DNA from: Mermis nigrescens
Taxonomy: Eukaryota; Nematoda; Enoplea; Mermithida; Mermithidae
Length of the DNA: 64,000 nt
NCBI GenBank assembly: GCA_036768485.1
Contig: JAVLUZ010000271.1
Span: 1,736,001 to 1,800,000, forward strand
Direction of reading: 5' to 3'
The notes under the pieces are model-generated. The model had not been told where the DNA came from, did no database searches, and worked only from the letters and a program-made list of their open reading frames with translations. The translations under genes were made by a program, and so were the position numbers. This document shows positions 10,546 through 23,479 of this stretch, one piece after another (the stretch's first letter is position 1; each line of letters opens with the position of its first letter).

Positions 10546-11374
10546 ATGGATTCGTCAGAAAACTCGATCGACCCCACGACCGCTACAGAAGACATCCGAG
10601 CGGTCGAAAACGTGCTTATTCCAAACATCGTGGAACAAACATTGTTTCCTTCAGCGTAAATCTCGTTCATCGTCCAGGCGTCCTTCGGATCGTAAAAGGA
10701 AGTCATCTAGCAGCTCATCGTCATCGGCGGATTGCATCGACGTCTTACTCAAACGGAAGTTGGATCGCCTATTGGCCAAACAACGCCAGGCGATCAAAAC
10801 CAGTCGTCCAAACGTCGGTTATCGGGCCAAAACGACGGAGATCGAGTGGCGCTCCCGAGGGAATCGTTTCCAATACGACTTCAACGACGCATTGATCAAG
10901 CAAGTGATCAAGATCCAAGAGATGATCGACCACGGTTCGAGGCATTCTTACTCCTCTGCAGCAGGAATCGCCGACAAAATTTACGACGACCTAGTCCATC
11001 GTCAGAAGCTGATTCGCATCGCAGACCGCAGCGATGGAGGTTGGGGCTCCGTGAAGGAATACGAGCAAGACGAATTAGCCGATGATTCAGACGACGAGCG
11101 TCGTATCAGAGCAGCTGAAAACCGTGCCATTCGCAAGCGCAAATCGCGAATTTCGTCCCGTTTTTCCGGCTCAGCCAGCCAAAAGCAAACGGCTCCGTTT
11201 GGCTGGCAGCGTATGCAAAAATCCGGAGCCGGCCCTACAACCGCGCCTTCGCAGCGCCCATCATTTCAACAGCGCGATTTCGGTAAACCCAGACCCTCGT
11301 CTTGCTACGCCTGCGGCTCAACTGGCCACTGGAAACAGCAGTGCCCATTCGCCGGCACGGTCGCGCCAAAGTAA
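10546..11374 (+). pseudogene. DIRS-type gag-like ORF, copy 2 (frameshifted)
   Basis: The start codon at 10546 opens MDSSENSIDP. An extra A near 10650 (CCTTCAGCGTAAATC, versus CCTTCGCGTAAATC in copy 1) brings an early stop, and the frame resumes from about 10655 to 11374. The C-terminus ends with a retroviral-type zinc knuckle, CYACGSTGHWKQQC (CX2CX4HX4C), which supports a Gag / nucleic-acid-binding role. The first of two consecutive stop codons, TAA TAG, ends it, and RT continues in the same frame. Copy 1 is open where this copy is broken and the reverse. Confidence 0.75.
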
Positions 11375-11377
11375 TAG

Positions 11378-13989
11378 TCCCGACGGAGGTCACGACAGCA
11401 GTTTTTTATCCCGTGAGTTTTTTCTGAATCGTGTGTCGATTTGCATTATTTTTCTCTACAAGTCAAGTATTTAATTGGTGTTTTGTTAGACATCAAAGAC
11501 GAAAAATTATTGCAGAGCACATGGGAAATGTTAGAAGATTACAAGATTAATCAAAATCTCTTTTCTTCACTAATAGAATGGAAAAAACTTCAAAAGTCTT
11601 CTTTTTCTCAGAATTTGATAGAACACGGCTATAAACTTCCATTTATTTCGGTTCCTCCGCAAAAAGTTTTTAAAAATAATTCAAGCTCGTTAAGCGAATT
11701 TTCTTTCGTTTCTGTCTCTATTCTAGAGCTGTTGAAAAATGGTCTTGTGACCCTATGCTCGGGCTCAAGTAGACCGGTGGTTGTAAACCCTCTTTCCGTC
11801 TCTATTCAGAACAATTCGAAAAAGCGTCTTATCTTAGATTTACGCTACGTTAATTCTTTTCTGAAAAAGGAATCATTTAAGCTAGAGGACTTTAAAATTG
11901 CAGAACAGTTCTTCGAACCTAATGGTTTTCTCTTTAAGTTTGATTTAAAGAAAGGATATTATCATATACAAATTGACGAACATTCTCGTCCGTTTTTGGG
12001 TTTTCAATGGGTTTTCAGTCATCGTTCTTATTTCTTTTATTTTAACGTGCTTCCTTTCGGGCTTTCTTCCGCTCCGTACGTATTCACTAAATTTCTGAGA
12101 CCAGTAGTAAATCACTGGCGAGCGCAGGGCATTATGATTGTGTTGTATTTAGACGATGGTCTAGGGATATGTTTAAACGAAAGCATAGCTATATTACAGT
12201 CGGCTAGAGTCAAAAGCGACTTGCATAAATTAGGGCTGGCGGAGCAACCCGATAAATGTCAATGGACTCCCACTCACAAATTGACGTGGCTAGGGATTGA
12301 CATAAATTTAGCTTTTTTCGTTTGTCGATTCCATACGGAAAATTGTTAAACATACATGCTTTCATTTCATATTTGCTTTCGTCAAACTTTTGCACCATAC
12401 GAGATCTTTGTGCCTGTGTCGGAAAAATAATAGCTACGTCAATTGTAACGGGTTCCATTTGTTTGCTTAGAACGAAATCTTTATATCATCACATTATTAG
12501 AGGCCTTCAAAGCACGGAATATAATTACTACGGAAAAATTCTCATCTGTCCTTGCGTGAAGCGCGAGCTTTCTTTTGGTCTCAATTTTTCCGAAAGCTTC
12601 CACAAAGGCCGATTAGAACTCTCGGTGTACCAATTTCCCTGGTGTTCTCAGACGCAAGCGCGTCGGGTGGCGCTGCTTGGGTGGCCGACGGGCCCGTACC
12701 ACCGAATACGAAGGTAAAACACGTATCTCATTTTTATCTCCAAATACCGAACACGTTTATTTCAAATACGACAGAAAATATTGTTTGGTCCTCTAAAGTT
12801 ACCTTAAAGCGTGGTGGTACGAGCACGTCGGACACAAATAAGCCAGTGCACTCTGGCGACGAATAAGAAATTTCGCGAAGGAACCATGCCCCGGAATCGT
12901 TATTTAGAAAGTCGAGACAAGGCGACTACGTCCTACTGTAATACAGTAAGCCGCGAAAAGGCATCAGAAGCGAGGTCATACTGTCATATACAGAGCCGTG
13001 ATAAGGCAAAAAGTAAAAGGTTTTACTGCCAATCGAAAAGCTATAGTGACGCAGAATTTGACAATGACACCGTTATGAAGGCAGAAAGTTTCGCGTGTTG
13101 CGGCCGTGATAAGGCTCTCGCAAATGCACAAAATTTTGACAATCATGATCAAATTGTTGACCCAAAATTAATCGAAAAGCTCCCCAAAAAATCTCAAAAA
13201 GATATTCAAAAGCATGTTTCGGCAAATCTGGTTTCTCACGTTCAGTGGTCGGCAGACGAAAAAAGTAAGCATGCTACTTGGAGAGAATTAAAAACACTAG
13301 AATTTAGTCTTTCTTCCTTTTCTGAAGAACTTCGCGGAACGCGTGTTTTTTGGTATACAGATAACCAATCCGTTCAATTTATCGTTAAAAAAGGAAGCAT
13401 GAAAGTTGAACTTAATGATATTGCTCTAAAAATTTATTACGTAGCGAAATCGTCTAATATAGAACTGCTAGTCTTGTGGATCCCCAGAACCCAAAACGAA
13501 ATAGCAGATGCTCTAAGTAGAATTATAGATTACGACGATTGGGGCATTTCAGACGAGTTATTCGAATTTTGCGAAAACAAGTGGGGCCCTCATACTGTAG
13601 ATAGATTCGCAAATTATAAAAATAAAAAGTTGACACGTTTTAATTCTCGTTTCTGGAATCCTGGCACTGAAAAAGTTGACGCTTTTTCAGTTTCTTGGCA
13701 AAATGAGAATAATTGGTTAGTGCCCCCACCTTATATGACGATCCGAGCGATAAAACATCTGTTGCAAACGAAGGCGCACAAGGCCACGCTCGTGATTCCT
13801 GCTTGGGAAAGTTCCCCTTTCTGGCCCTTTTTGTTTCCAAACGGGACACAATCTAATCTTATAAAAGATTATATAGTGATCAAAAACGCGAGACGCTTTA
13901 TTGTATCAGGTACTATAGAAAAGTCCATTTTCAATTCAAATTGTTTTAATTCAGATCTAATCATTTTACGCATCGACTCTACTTCTTGA
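11378..13989 (+). pseudogene. DIRS-type reverse transcriptase / RNase H, copy 2
   Basis: This is nearly identical to copy 1. RT motifs lie in the first frame (to 12349), with YLDD intact, and the same T TTT TTC shift site is at 12313-12319. One T is missing near 12575 relative to copy 1, which breaks the first half of RNase H. From 12811 a single 392-codon frame runs through the apparent intron and the whole second half of RNase H (WRELKTLE, YTDNQS, NEIADALSR) to the WGPHTVDRFA region and stop at 13989. Small substitutions against copy 1 show that the two are not a literal duplicate. Confidence 0.85.
12714..13245 (+). other. Probable intron inside DIRS RNase H, copy 2
   Basis: This matches the segment at 8886-9418: donor AAG/GTAAAACACG, acceptor CTCACGTTCAG/TGG, phase 0, 532 bases. 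Its sequence is one uninterrupted frame with the following exon, so retention would yield a protein carrying the SRDKA repeats ahead of RNase H instead of a stop. Confidence 0.6.
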
Positions 13990-14021
13990 TTAGGTTTAGG
14001 TGTCTCAGAAAATTGTACTTT

Positions 14022-14372
14022 ACACACACACATTTACCTTCATTAGCCTTTTCTTATTTTTCTGAAAAGGAAATAAGTATTTTATGTTCGGCTTGCAAAG
14101 CAATTAGAACATAAATGTACTTATTTGACGGTGCATAGAAATAATTCTAATATAACGTAAGTCTTCATTGAATCCATAGTTACCTACATATAAGCTAAGA
14201 CTTAGCTATGTAGTTAAAGTAGGCGGAGCCTACGTTTCATGTACACTTAACTGAATAGCTTAAGCTCACTTTCGCTCGCTTAAGTGCAACTACGGCCTAT
14301 TCTCCTAGGAATTTCCGAGTTTAGCGCATCAAACCTTTTTTTAATCCGTTTTTTGGTTCTTAATCCTCAAAT
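14022..14372 (+). repeat. Second DIRS leader / terminal repeat, before the recombinase
   Basis: This is almost the same sequence as 10196-10545, including the hairpin at 14219-14233 and donor GTAAGT at 14157-14162. Homology ends exactly where the gag ATG would be (CCTCAAAT), after which recombinase-side sequence begins. The tandem unit (gag to leader) is 3825 bases long. Confidence 0.7.
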
Positions 14373-14412
14373 TTCCCACCCCCTCCCACTGAAAATTTTG
14401 CTAACTTTTCAG

Positions 14413-15398
14413 GTCTCCTCGCAAAAGCCAATGCGTCTCTGCTTTCAATCAAGGGCGTAGAACAAAACGATTTGTACAAATTTAATCGCCTTATTTTAAA
14501 ATCCCACTCTCCCAATACTTTTAAATCATACCTACGAAAATTCACAAAATGGCAAATCTGGTGCACGCGACGCGGAATTTCACCTTTACCGGCCGATAAT
14601 AAGCAGCTCGCCTTTTTTCTGGCACACCTTGTAGACAAAAAATTGTCGTCATCAAGCATTTCACAAACATTTTATGCCGTAGCATGGTTTCATAAACTGT
14701 GCGGAAAAACTTATCTTCAAAACGACTCTCTGTGTACGGCAGTAATCGAAGCATCCCGACGGACTGTTCGACAGTTCAAGAACAGGAAGCATCCCATTTC
14801 ATTAGAACACATTAAGAAAATTGTGGATATTCTTCGCCACAAAAAAGACCTTGGCTCTAGTCGAACTTTAGCCCTGATTTTAATAACTTTTGCAGGTTGC
14901 ATGAGAATTTCAGAAACTCTCAGCTTAAGAGCATGCGATGTAAAATTCCGAGATTCTCACTTGGACATTTGCCTTACGGCGTCAAAGACAGACGTTTACA
15001 GGCAAGGTTGTTCCATAAAAGTAGCAGCCACGGGAACCGCGACTTGCCCATTTAAAGGCCTTAAAGATTATTTTCGGCTATCTAATATACGACTAAACTC
15101 TAACGAATTTATTTTTCGGTCTTTATCTTCAAACGGAAAACGTTTAAAAGACCAACCCTTGTCATATACAAGGGCTAGAGAAACCATTTTATCCGTTTTC
15201 AAATCCGTTGGCTTAGACTCTCAGTTTTTCGGAACTCACAGCCTACGGTCTGGCGCAGCTACGATCGCGGCCTCCAAAGGCGTTAAGCATGAGGACATCA
15301 AACGTTTTGGCCGTTGGAAATCAGATTTAGCAAAAGAAATGTACATAGATAAAAGTGCAAAGCAGCTATTAAATATTTCTAAATCTCTCGGTTTATAA
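14413..15398 (+). CDS. DIRS-type tyrosine recombinase (probably a spliced exon)
   Basis: This is the integrase of the DIRS-type element; tyrosine recombinases of this group insert circular DNA copies by strand exchange. The full catalytic set is visible: arginine in GCMRISETLSL, HSLRSGA (H-x-x-R), GRWKSD (the H/W position) and the tyrosine in KEMYIDKS. The N-terminal SAM-like DNA-binding region is present (SPNTFKSYLRKFTKW). No ATG precedes the conserved part: the open frame is entered right after GCTAACTTTTCAG, a branch-point-like CTAAC plus acceptor, with an upstream GTAAGT donor at 14157. I infer expression from a spliced transcript. The frame is intact to its TAA, and it is the only recombinase copy for the two RT blocks. 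Confidence 0.85.
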
Positions 15399-15824
15399 TA
15401 AACTTTTTAACATTTTGATATTCTTTCGATTCTAATTTCTCTTCTATCAAGTCTCGTGTGCTATTGCGTTAGTATTTTGTCCGTTTACACACATTGTTTT
15501 TTTCAGATCTCTGGACTTTGCCTCGCCACTTAGCGAGTTTTATGCGTTTATCCGTTATTGCGTGTCTTTTTTTAATGTTTTAATGTTATACGCAATGTTT
15601 TACTATCAAATTTTCTTTGCGACTATTTTTCTTCCTCGTACTCTTGTAGATATGACGTTAGCGTCGTAGATGTACATTTTTTGCCTAAACACTTTGTTTA
15701 CGCGGCCGTACTTGCAATTAAAGCGACACACACACACACACATTTACCTTCATTAGCCTTTTCTTATTTTTCTGAAAAGGAAATAAGTATTTTATGTTCG
15801 GCTTGCAAAGCAATTAAAACATAA
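15399..15824 (+). repeat. DIRS 3' non-coding region and terminal repeat
   Basis: No ORF is seen. After an (AC)8 tract (15726-15741), 83 bases repeat the beginning of the leader unit (CATTTACCTTCATTAGCC through GCAATTAAAACATAA). Homology stops at about 15824, which I take as the right end of the element. Confidence 0.6.
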
Positions 15825-18377
15825 TTCTTCTTTATTTGTATGATTAAAGTTATGTGCGTGCTTGATTCAATTATGTGAGCATTGAAAATTGCTTCTGGGT
15901 TGTAGACACTTAGAAAGAAAGCATACACAAGTTGTGCAGTTTGGAAAAAAGGTGCGGAGTTTGTAAAAAAGGTACACAGGTTGGAAAACAAGGCATAGGG
16001 CATTGCCAGGTGCTGAAAGGTGCGCAAAAATAACGTGATGTTTAAATGGAAGAGACACGCATTTATCTGCAGGATACATGAGCCAAAAGCAGGCATCATC
16101 CATTTGGGTCAGCCAGAGGGAACAACTTGTCAGTGCATACTGTACAATATTGAAAATGTATGCTACACATCAACACAGCAGAGGCTTTGGATGCCTTCTT
16201 TGTGGGAATAAGGAAGTCAGAAGATTTTTTCCCTAGAGATTATGGCCTGCTTACTGCCCCTTACTGGTATGGATAATCTGTATGCATTTGTATCCAGGGA
16301 GGTATGTCACAAATGATACATGATGAGAATCTAAATTTTCAGTATGGGGAACTCAGTGATCAAAGTTTTTAAGGTATTGTCGACCTATTTGTGTAACATA
16401 GCCTACTAAAGGAAACTTTTTGAATAAAATCACCCTAAGTATGAAGAATTAACCTCGTCTGCACTAATCCTCACACTCTGGTCAATATCTGCAAAAAACA
16501 TGATCTTCTTTGTTTCATGTTTTTCCCTAATAAATCAGCCAGGCTAGACATGTCATTTCTACTACTGTTGTCAAGTGTGCACTGGAAAAAACCTCATTCA
16601 CAGAAAGTAGATTTTTGACAAAAAAGAAAAAATAGAAGCCCAATTTTGCACATGCAGTCAATTACAAAAATTGAATTCTGGGGGTGGAGTATTTTGTTTT
16701 CTGGGAGGGTATTTTGCTTTTTAGGGGAGTGCATACCAACGAACCCCCCTGCCCAGTCATAGTGTGGACATGCATTCAGAAGACTTTCCCAGAATTCGAA
16801 AGATCCCAGAATAAAATGTTCCGAAATTTACTAAGATTTTTTGCGATTTTTATGGCAATGGAAAGTAGTTCAGCAAGAAACATGGAAAATTTTTGGTTTT
16901 TCGTAATACCACAACATTTTGAGCCATTTATTGACCTTTAAAAATTTTTGACCCGCACTTCCGAAAGCCTCCACCTCAGGATCGTCAAACACATTTTTCT
17001 AAATTAATAGTCTTCAAGAACTTTATTGAACCAGTCAAAAAGGTACAGAGATATAATTCGATTTTGTGTAACTTTTTAGAGACGTTTTGAAAAGTTAGAA
17101 AATGTGACAGAAATGGCTCAAAAAACTGTCAAAAAAGATAAAAATGTTGCAGTTCAAAAACTTTTGTTTGATGTCAAATATCAGAAAATGTCCAAATATG
17201 AAAAAATAAATAAAATTACCTGTTAAATAATGTTGAAGAAAAATGTGAAAAATGTCACCAAAAAAAATTCATTTAAAACATTGGCCAGAAAATCACTTTA
17301 AGAAAGAGTCAGAAAATTTTCTGAAAATCAATTATTGTTAAAAATAACAAAAATCAGGTATTTCCGAATTAATGAAAGAATCTAAAGTATGAACCAAACA
17401 CCAAACAATAATCTATCCATTGGGCTTAAATATAAAAGCCACAACGATTGCTCCAAACTACTGGCAAGACTTCCAATTTATACAACGCAAGAAATGTGAA
17501 GCTTTAAATGCTACAATTATGTAACACGTAATGGCATGATGGCACAGGATTTTAAGGATTTAGAAAGGAGATAGCTGGCCATTTTTACGCAAAGGTTTAA
17601 TGACCTTCAATTGTTGCCAAAAAATAGCAAAAAGTACATGAAAATGGCCTTGAAATGCTGCTCTCTCAGCCAAAGAAAAACCGGGAATTTCATCTCTGCA
17701 GGACAACAGACAATTAGATTTTGGAGATGTGCATCTGGAATGCTCCCGGTCATACAAGGGCAGTAAAGAAATTCTGAGGAGGTCGAGGCTGGGAGAAATT
17801 CCCATAAAGCGCCAAAAACGTTACTAAAAATAGAATTCTGGAGGTTTACAGTAATCTGCGACGGGGGTTCAACTTCCTGGGGGTGTAACCCCCACACCAA
17901 AAATATGTTCCCGAACCCCCTATTTTATGTATGCTAAAGTTACTGTATGCAAAATAACGCTTCTTCAATAATTATGCAAAACAGAAAATAAACGCAGTGC
18001 ACTGGAACAAATTTAAAAGCTCATACGTATTACAAAAAGCATTTCAGTGAACAGTCTCTATGCATTATATCATGACATCAATTGATTCGCGAGTATAACT
18101 TAAACGAGTAATATGTGCGAATGCAAGAATTAACATCATATGAAAATTATCAAAGAAATTATATTCTCAAAACTTTTAAGACTAGAAATTAAATATCAGC
18201 ATTTTGTCGCATGATTTGCAGTTTTATGCAAAAACCACAGACTTTTGGAAACTTAAATTAATTATCAGGCTAAACTTGTATTCCACTTGAGTGAAATTTG
18301 ATTCTGAAAGTGTAAATAGCTACTTGTCTAAATATTCCAAGTCGACAGAATCAATAATTTCCTAAACATTCGATTTC
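15825..18377. other. No gene recognised; diverged repeat fragments
   Basis: I see no supported gene. 16675-16960 shows weak similarity to the core of the CAYAC-TGGGC miniature family (ATTGAATTCTGGGGGTGG, CATTTATTGACC) but without clean ends. The remainder is A+T-rich sequence with short, unconvincing open frames. Confidence 0.35.
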
Positions 18378-18600
18378 AGTAGTACATAAGGACCTTTCAA
18401 CTGTGCAATGGTTAAGCATAGCACACGCTTAGGCATAGAGACTGAAATAGTAGGCGAGAAGCGCCTTCAATGGGGCCATACTACACATTAAAGCATTCTA
18501 TACGTTAAAGTATAGGTGCAAAGTGCAAACTTGGGCAGTTTACTCCCTGGAGCAAAGGCGCAAAGGGTCGAACTTTGAGCATTTCCCTGTTCTATTTATA
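18378..18600 (+). repeat. Polinton-type terminal inverted repeat (old copy, left end)
   Basis: This begins AGTAGTACATAAGGACCTTTC and continues with TTAAGCATAGCACACGCTTA and GAAGCGCC words. The order matches the left end of the better Polinton at 37178 (AGTAGTAAGGCTGGACCTTT, GCTTAAGCATA, GTGAAGCGCC) and both ends of the mini-element at 28809-32746. Polinton ends begin with AG. It marks an older element whose interior has been rearranged. Confidence 0.6.
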
Positions 18601-18710
18601 CATCAAGAATTGCACTACTCCATCAAAAGATAAAAACATCAAACCTATGGGTTTCAGTGCAAAAAGAAGAGAGCTAAAATAGCTGATGAGTTCATTGAGT
18701 GTGTAAGTGT

Positions 18711-21087
18711 AGTGATCGACCGGAGATCCGGCTCCGGCCTCCGGCAAATCCGGCCATTTTTTCCACTCCGGTGCTCCGGCCGGAGGACATCCAAAAATCG
18801 GCCGGAGGCCGGAGAATTTTTTCGTTTTTTGCATAGTGACCGAACGTACTAATTGCTGACATTATGCTTATTAAATTTAGTCAGAGCATAATATAATAGC
18901 AGAAAAAGGAAATAACACCAAATAAAGTGTCGATCACCACGACAATCGTAAAATATTTATTTTTAGGTAAAAAAACGAAAATGAAAATGAAACAAAAATT
19001 GTGAAATTGGCTGCAGTAAATTCCTGTTAACACTAGAAGTCATAGGGTAGCATAAGATGCAGTCTGGCCTGCACTGCACATGCTATACTGATTTTCCAGA
19101 TAATGTTGCTGTCCATTCTGTTCCTCATAGTCGCGGTTCACTGAACATAATATAGTATATGTAACGTGCCTATGTATATACGGTCACACACAATCATGCT
19201 TTAACATCAAATATTGCCTATTGACGCTTTATTTAGGGCAGGCTAAGGAGACGACAGCTTTTTTCTTAATAAAAGCATTGAATATAATTTTGTTGAATGT
19301 AGTCTATTTTATCAGTTGCGGATCTAGAATTTTTCTAAGGGGGGCGGTATCCCTACTTTTCCAAAAACAGCCAAAAATAGATCCAAAAATTTACCCTAAA
19401 AATGCGACATAGCGTTTTTTCAGTGTTTTACATTGTATGCTTTCACATAAAATCACTTTTGACGCAATATTTTTTCTTGAAATTTTAAAATTTTAGACAA
19501 TTTTGTGTGAAAAAATCATTAAATTCCTTTGACTCCAACAAAAACCTGACGCGAAGCGCCGGAAAATTTGTGAAATTAAAGCGGATAGATGTCAAGAAAC
19601 ATGATTTATTGCTTGATGCGAATTTTAGACCTTTTTAGCACTTTTATCTTTCCGAAAATCTTTGTACATGTACAAAGACGGCCCCGAAAAGTCTTTGTAC
19701 ATCGGGAAAAATCTTTGCCGAACATAAAAAAACCGTACTTCTAGGTCGCCAAAAAAGTAAATAAATGTCATTAATAGGTATCATCCGGCGCGTAGCGCCG
19801 GAAAAATTTGAGAAATTATGGTCACTGACGGCCAGAAATCATTGCAAATTGCATACCATTCTTAGGATTTTCCTAAGGGGGCGGTATCCCAACTTTTCCT
19901 AAAACAGTCAAAAATAGGTACAAAAATTTGCCCTTAACGCGCGAAATAGCGTTTTTTCGGTGTTCTACATTGTGTACTTTTATATAAAATCACTTTTAAT
20001 GCAATATTTTCTCTGAAAATTTTGAAATTTTCGACAATTTTGTGCGAGAAAATCATTAACTTTCTTTGACTTTATAAAAATCTGGCGCGAAGCGCCGGAA
20101 AACTCGTGAAATCAAGGCGGATAGACGTCTAGAAGCAGTCAGTGTTTTTTGTACAAGGACCGTTTGTACATTTGCAAAGATCGTCCCCAAAAAGTCTCTG
20201 TACATTTTGCACACACAAATTTTTAGGTACTATTATATGGTACAGTAGCGATTTTAGTGTGGTAAAAACAGAGTTGTTCGAATTTTGGTAGTGTGTTTTA
20301 GATAATTTCTGGGTCTCTTAGAACAAAAATCACTAAGAATCGTTAAACGGCGCGAAGCGCCAAAAATTTGACATTTTTCCTTTTGAAATGCAATTTCTGC
20401 CATTATAAAGATATATAGAACACACAATCACTCATTTGGGCGCGAAGCGCCGAAAATTTTCTTCGAATTACAGACCTTTTCTGCAATTTCTGTCTTCCCA
20501 AAGAATCTTTGTACATCGGGAAAAATTTTTGCCGAATACGAAAAAATCTTGTCTAGAAGCATGATTTACTGCTAGATTTCTTGTATTTATAGCATTTGAT
20601 GCGAAACATCGAAATTTTTAATCGAAAATAATAGAAAACTATGCAAAAATAGCTGTTTCTGCTGTAAAAATTGTTTTGAAACCTACATGAACAGATAATG
20701 GCTTCCAGGTCGCCAAGAAAGTAAATAAATCTCATTAATAGCTACATATCATCCGATGCATAGTGCCAGGAGAATGTTGAGAAATTATGGTCACCGACGG
20801 CCAAAAATCATTGCAAATTGCATATCCATTCTTTATCTCGCCAAATATTTTTGGCCAATGGGGGGCGGCCCCCCCCCGCTGTCCCCCTTAAATCCGCCCC
20901 TGTATTTCATATAACTAACTAGCTGATATGCAGTTAAGATGCATGTGCACTATGGTCCAGGTCTTGGTCACAAAGATGTCCTATCTATCCGCACGTGTAA
21001 AATTATATTTCTCCGGCTCCGGCCTCCGGCTCCGGCTCCGGCCGGATCTCCGGCTCCGGCCATTTTGGCCGCTCCGGTCGATCACTA
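18711..21087. mobile_element. Non-autonomous hAT-like element, family 1, copy 2
   Basis: The termini AGTGATCGACCGG and CCGGTCGATCACTA match copy 1 (2351-4789). The target duplication is GTAAGTGT at 18703-18710 and 21088-21095; the leading T of the left end overlaps the duplication. CTCCGG subterminal arrays are at both ends. It carries the same nested hAT-like element. It is inserted just inside the old Polinton end. Confidence 0.85.
19313..20902. mobile_element. hAT-like element nested in family 1, copy 2
   Basis: The ends are CAGTTGCGGATCTAG and AAATCCGCCCCTG, with flanks TATTTTAT and TATTTCAT (7 of 8 identical). Because both family 1 copies carry this insertion at the same place, it entered before the composite amplified. 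The GGCGCGAAGCGCC hairpins and one truncated palindrome are retained. Confidence 0.7.
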
Positions 21088-21104
21088 GTAAGTGTCCAGC
21101 CCAG

Positions 21105-21476
<372 letters not shown>

Positions 21477-21762
21477 TATTTTTATGTAACACTCAAAGAA
21501 AGTATGCAAATAATTCAAGTAAAAAAACGCATATTAATTATTATTGGACACTACATGTACCTTGAGAGACTGATTAAATTCTAAGCATTTTTATCCGATC
21601 TGGCATAGTCTAGCAGAGCACTGCTAGACTTTTCAAGACCCTTAAGCAGATGTGAAAACTTCATTATTGTCTTCTCGTTTCCTCTGCTCATCCTCAAATA
21701 GATCGGCATTTTTGCTAATCACTTTCTTAAACATGTATTTTCAACTGGCCTAAGCTGTCTCA

Positions 21763-21893
21763 TCAGCTTCTTTTTTGCCAATATTTAATTTATACAGGTA
21801 ATAATCATTAGCGTGTTCTAGTTCTGTCTTTAATCCTCTTTCATTTAGAGCATCTAGGAGTGATTCATAAAATCGTGGAGTGTATAGATTTTA
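21763..21893 (-). pseudogene. Unrecognised minus-strand coding remnant
   Basis: Read on the minus strand, about 43 codons are open and protein-like (PRFYESLLDALNERG, then NDYYLYKLNIGKKEAD) up to a TAG. Neither the family nor an upstream start is recognised. It lies between the old Polinton end and Polinton gene fragments, so it may be a relic of an accessory gene. Confidence 0.3.
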
Positions 21894-22379
21894 TTAGCAA
21901 AACTGCTATAAAATGGTTTTGTTTGAAGGTCTTGTATACTATTCGGAAAATCTTCAAAATCTGAAAGCACGACTTTTACCAAAAAGCGCCAAAACGGGTT
22001 AGTCCAACCAATTTAAATTTCAGCCTAATTTGAGCTGTCTTCAGACACTATTAAAGACATTATTATCTTCATTACTATTATCAACTATTATTTGTTCAGA
22101 CTATGATGTATCATTCCTCATTTCTGATATTCCATGTATGAGGTAGTTGTGTCATTCTTGAAGTAAAATTATTAAGTAATTCCTCATCGCAGATCTCACA
22201 GATTTTATTCATTTTGTCAACTATTAAAGATGTGGCAGTTCTTATATAAACTTTATTGCACATGTGATTCATGTTTACATCACATTATTGATGTAGTCAT
22301 AGTAGATTTTTAGTTGACAATATCTTTAACAATCCCTACTTTTGTCAGCAATATTGTCGGTAATAACACATAAAAAGCG

Positions 22380-22990
22380 GTTTTATGCCAAATCTGCTAG
22401 TGCCTAAATTGGAAATTGTTAGTCAGTTGTTAGCTGATGCAATAACAGAAAGATGATTTTTATTAAACGCGCATGAGATATGCCTCATTGAGAAATTTCA
22501 GTGAAATGTGGTGATGTGATGGTTTTTGCACAGAATGTTAGGATTTTGAGCACCTCACATTTTGCAGAAAAATCTCACATTCCAAGTTGACCTCACATTT
22601 TCACATAATTTCTCACTTTTTTGCAGTGCCCAAAATCCTTACATTCTGCACAAAAACCATCACATCACCACATTTTCACTGAAAATCTCTATTAGGCATA
22701 TCATGTGTGTAGAAATTAATATAAAAGACGATTTGGATTAATTTATACTGTTTCAAAAATGCGTTTTCGAAAAAAATTAAATCATCTCACTTGTTATAAA
22801 AAGTTGATTTTCTAAAAATTTCTAGTTATGATTTGATTCAAAATGTTGTTTCTAAAGCTTAAATCTCTCCAAAGCTTTTAAATTTGTATAAAATTAAGAG
22901 AAGTTGTGATGTGGTAGAATACAATCATAGAAGATTTAACGCTATGATAATAAGAATAAAAGACCCCAAAACAATGGCTCAGTTATTTAG
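22380..22990 (+). pseudogene. Old Polinton fragment: minor capsid end plus TBP-like start
   Basis: This resembles 49145-49620 of the better Polinton. Readable landmarks are ATAAAAGACGATTTGGATT, then the TBP-like start (AAAATGTTGTTTCTAAAGCT, CTTTTAAATTTGTATAAAAT). It is interrupted by a MITE at 22481-22698. At 22990/22991 it is joined abruptly to DNA polymerase sequence, which in the complete element lies upstream, so this is a rearrangement junction. Confidence 0.65.
22481..22698. mobile_element. MITE with long terminal inverted repeats and TA duplication
   Basis: This 218-base foldback element has ends TGCCTCATTGAGAAATTTCAG and, complemented from the right, TGCCTAATAGAGATTTTCAG. Similarity continues about 80 bases inward (GTGGTGATGTGATGGTTTTT in both arms). 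It is flanked by TA on both sides, as for Tc1/mariner-type elements. It is non-coding. Confidence 0.8.
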
Positions 22991-23479
22991 CTGAGACCGG
23001 GATGGATCCTTTTGACTGCTTGTTAACAATAGTGAGCATAATGGAAAAGCATTCAATAAAGGCCATAAAATGGCTTAAATGGTTGAGCGAAACACACAAA
23101 ATCAACATCAGGCATGCACACAATATGGGTGAGCAAAAAGTGGGCAATTGCTGCGTAAATGGCACTTATGGAAATACAATGTATGAGTTCAATGGGTGCT
23201 TCTGGTAAGGGTGCCCAGAATGTATGAAAAAACGAATGCAAATGATGGCAGACCAAATAACATCTGCTGAAGAAGCGTTTCAGAATATAGTGAGATGGCG
23301 AAAGACAATTGAAACAATGGACTACACTGTAACAGAACTGTGGCAGTGCGAATTAAGACAGGACTTGAAAGCAATTCCTGTAATGAAACAATTTTTTGAA
23401 TTGTCAAAAATTGTTGACCTGCTTGATCCCAGAGAAGCGTGCAGCATGTACCCGACTGTAAATAAATATGGGTTGTACC

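Noticed and set aside
16675..17900. Two further complete CAYAC-TGGGC elements
   Set aside because: Only core words resemble the family; no matching ends or 8-base duplications could be placed.
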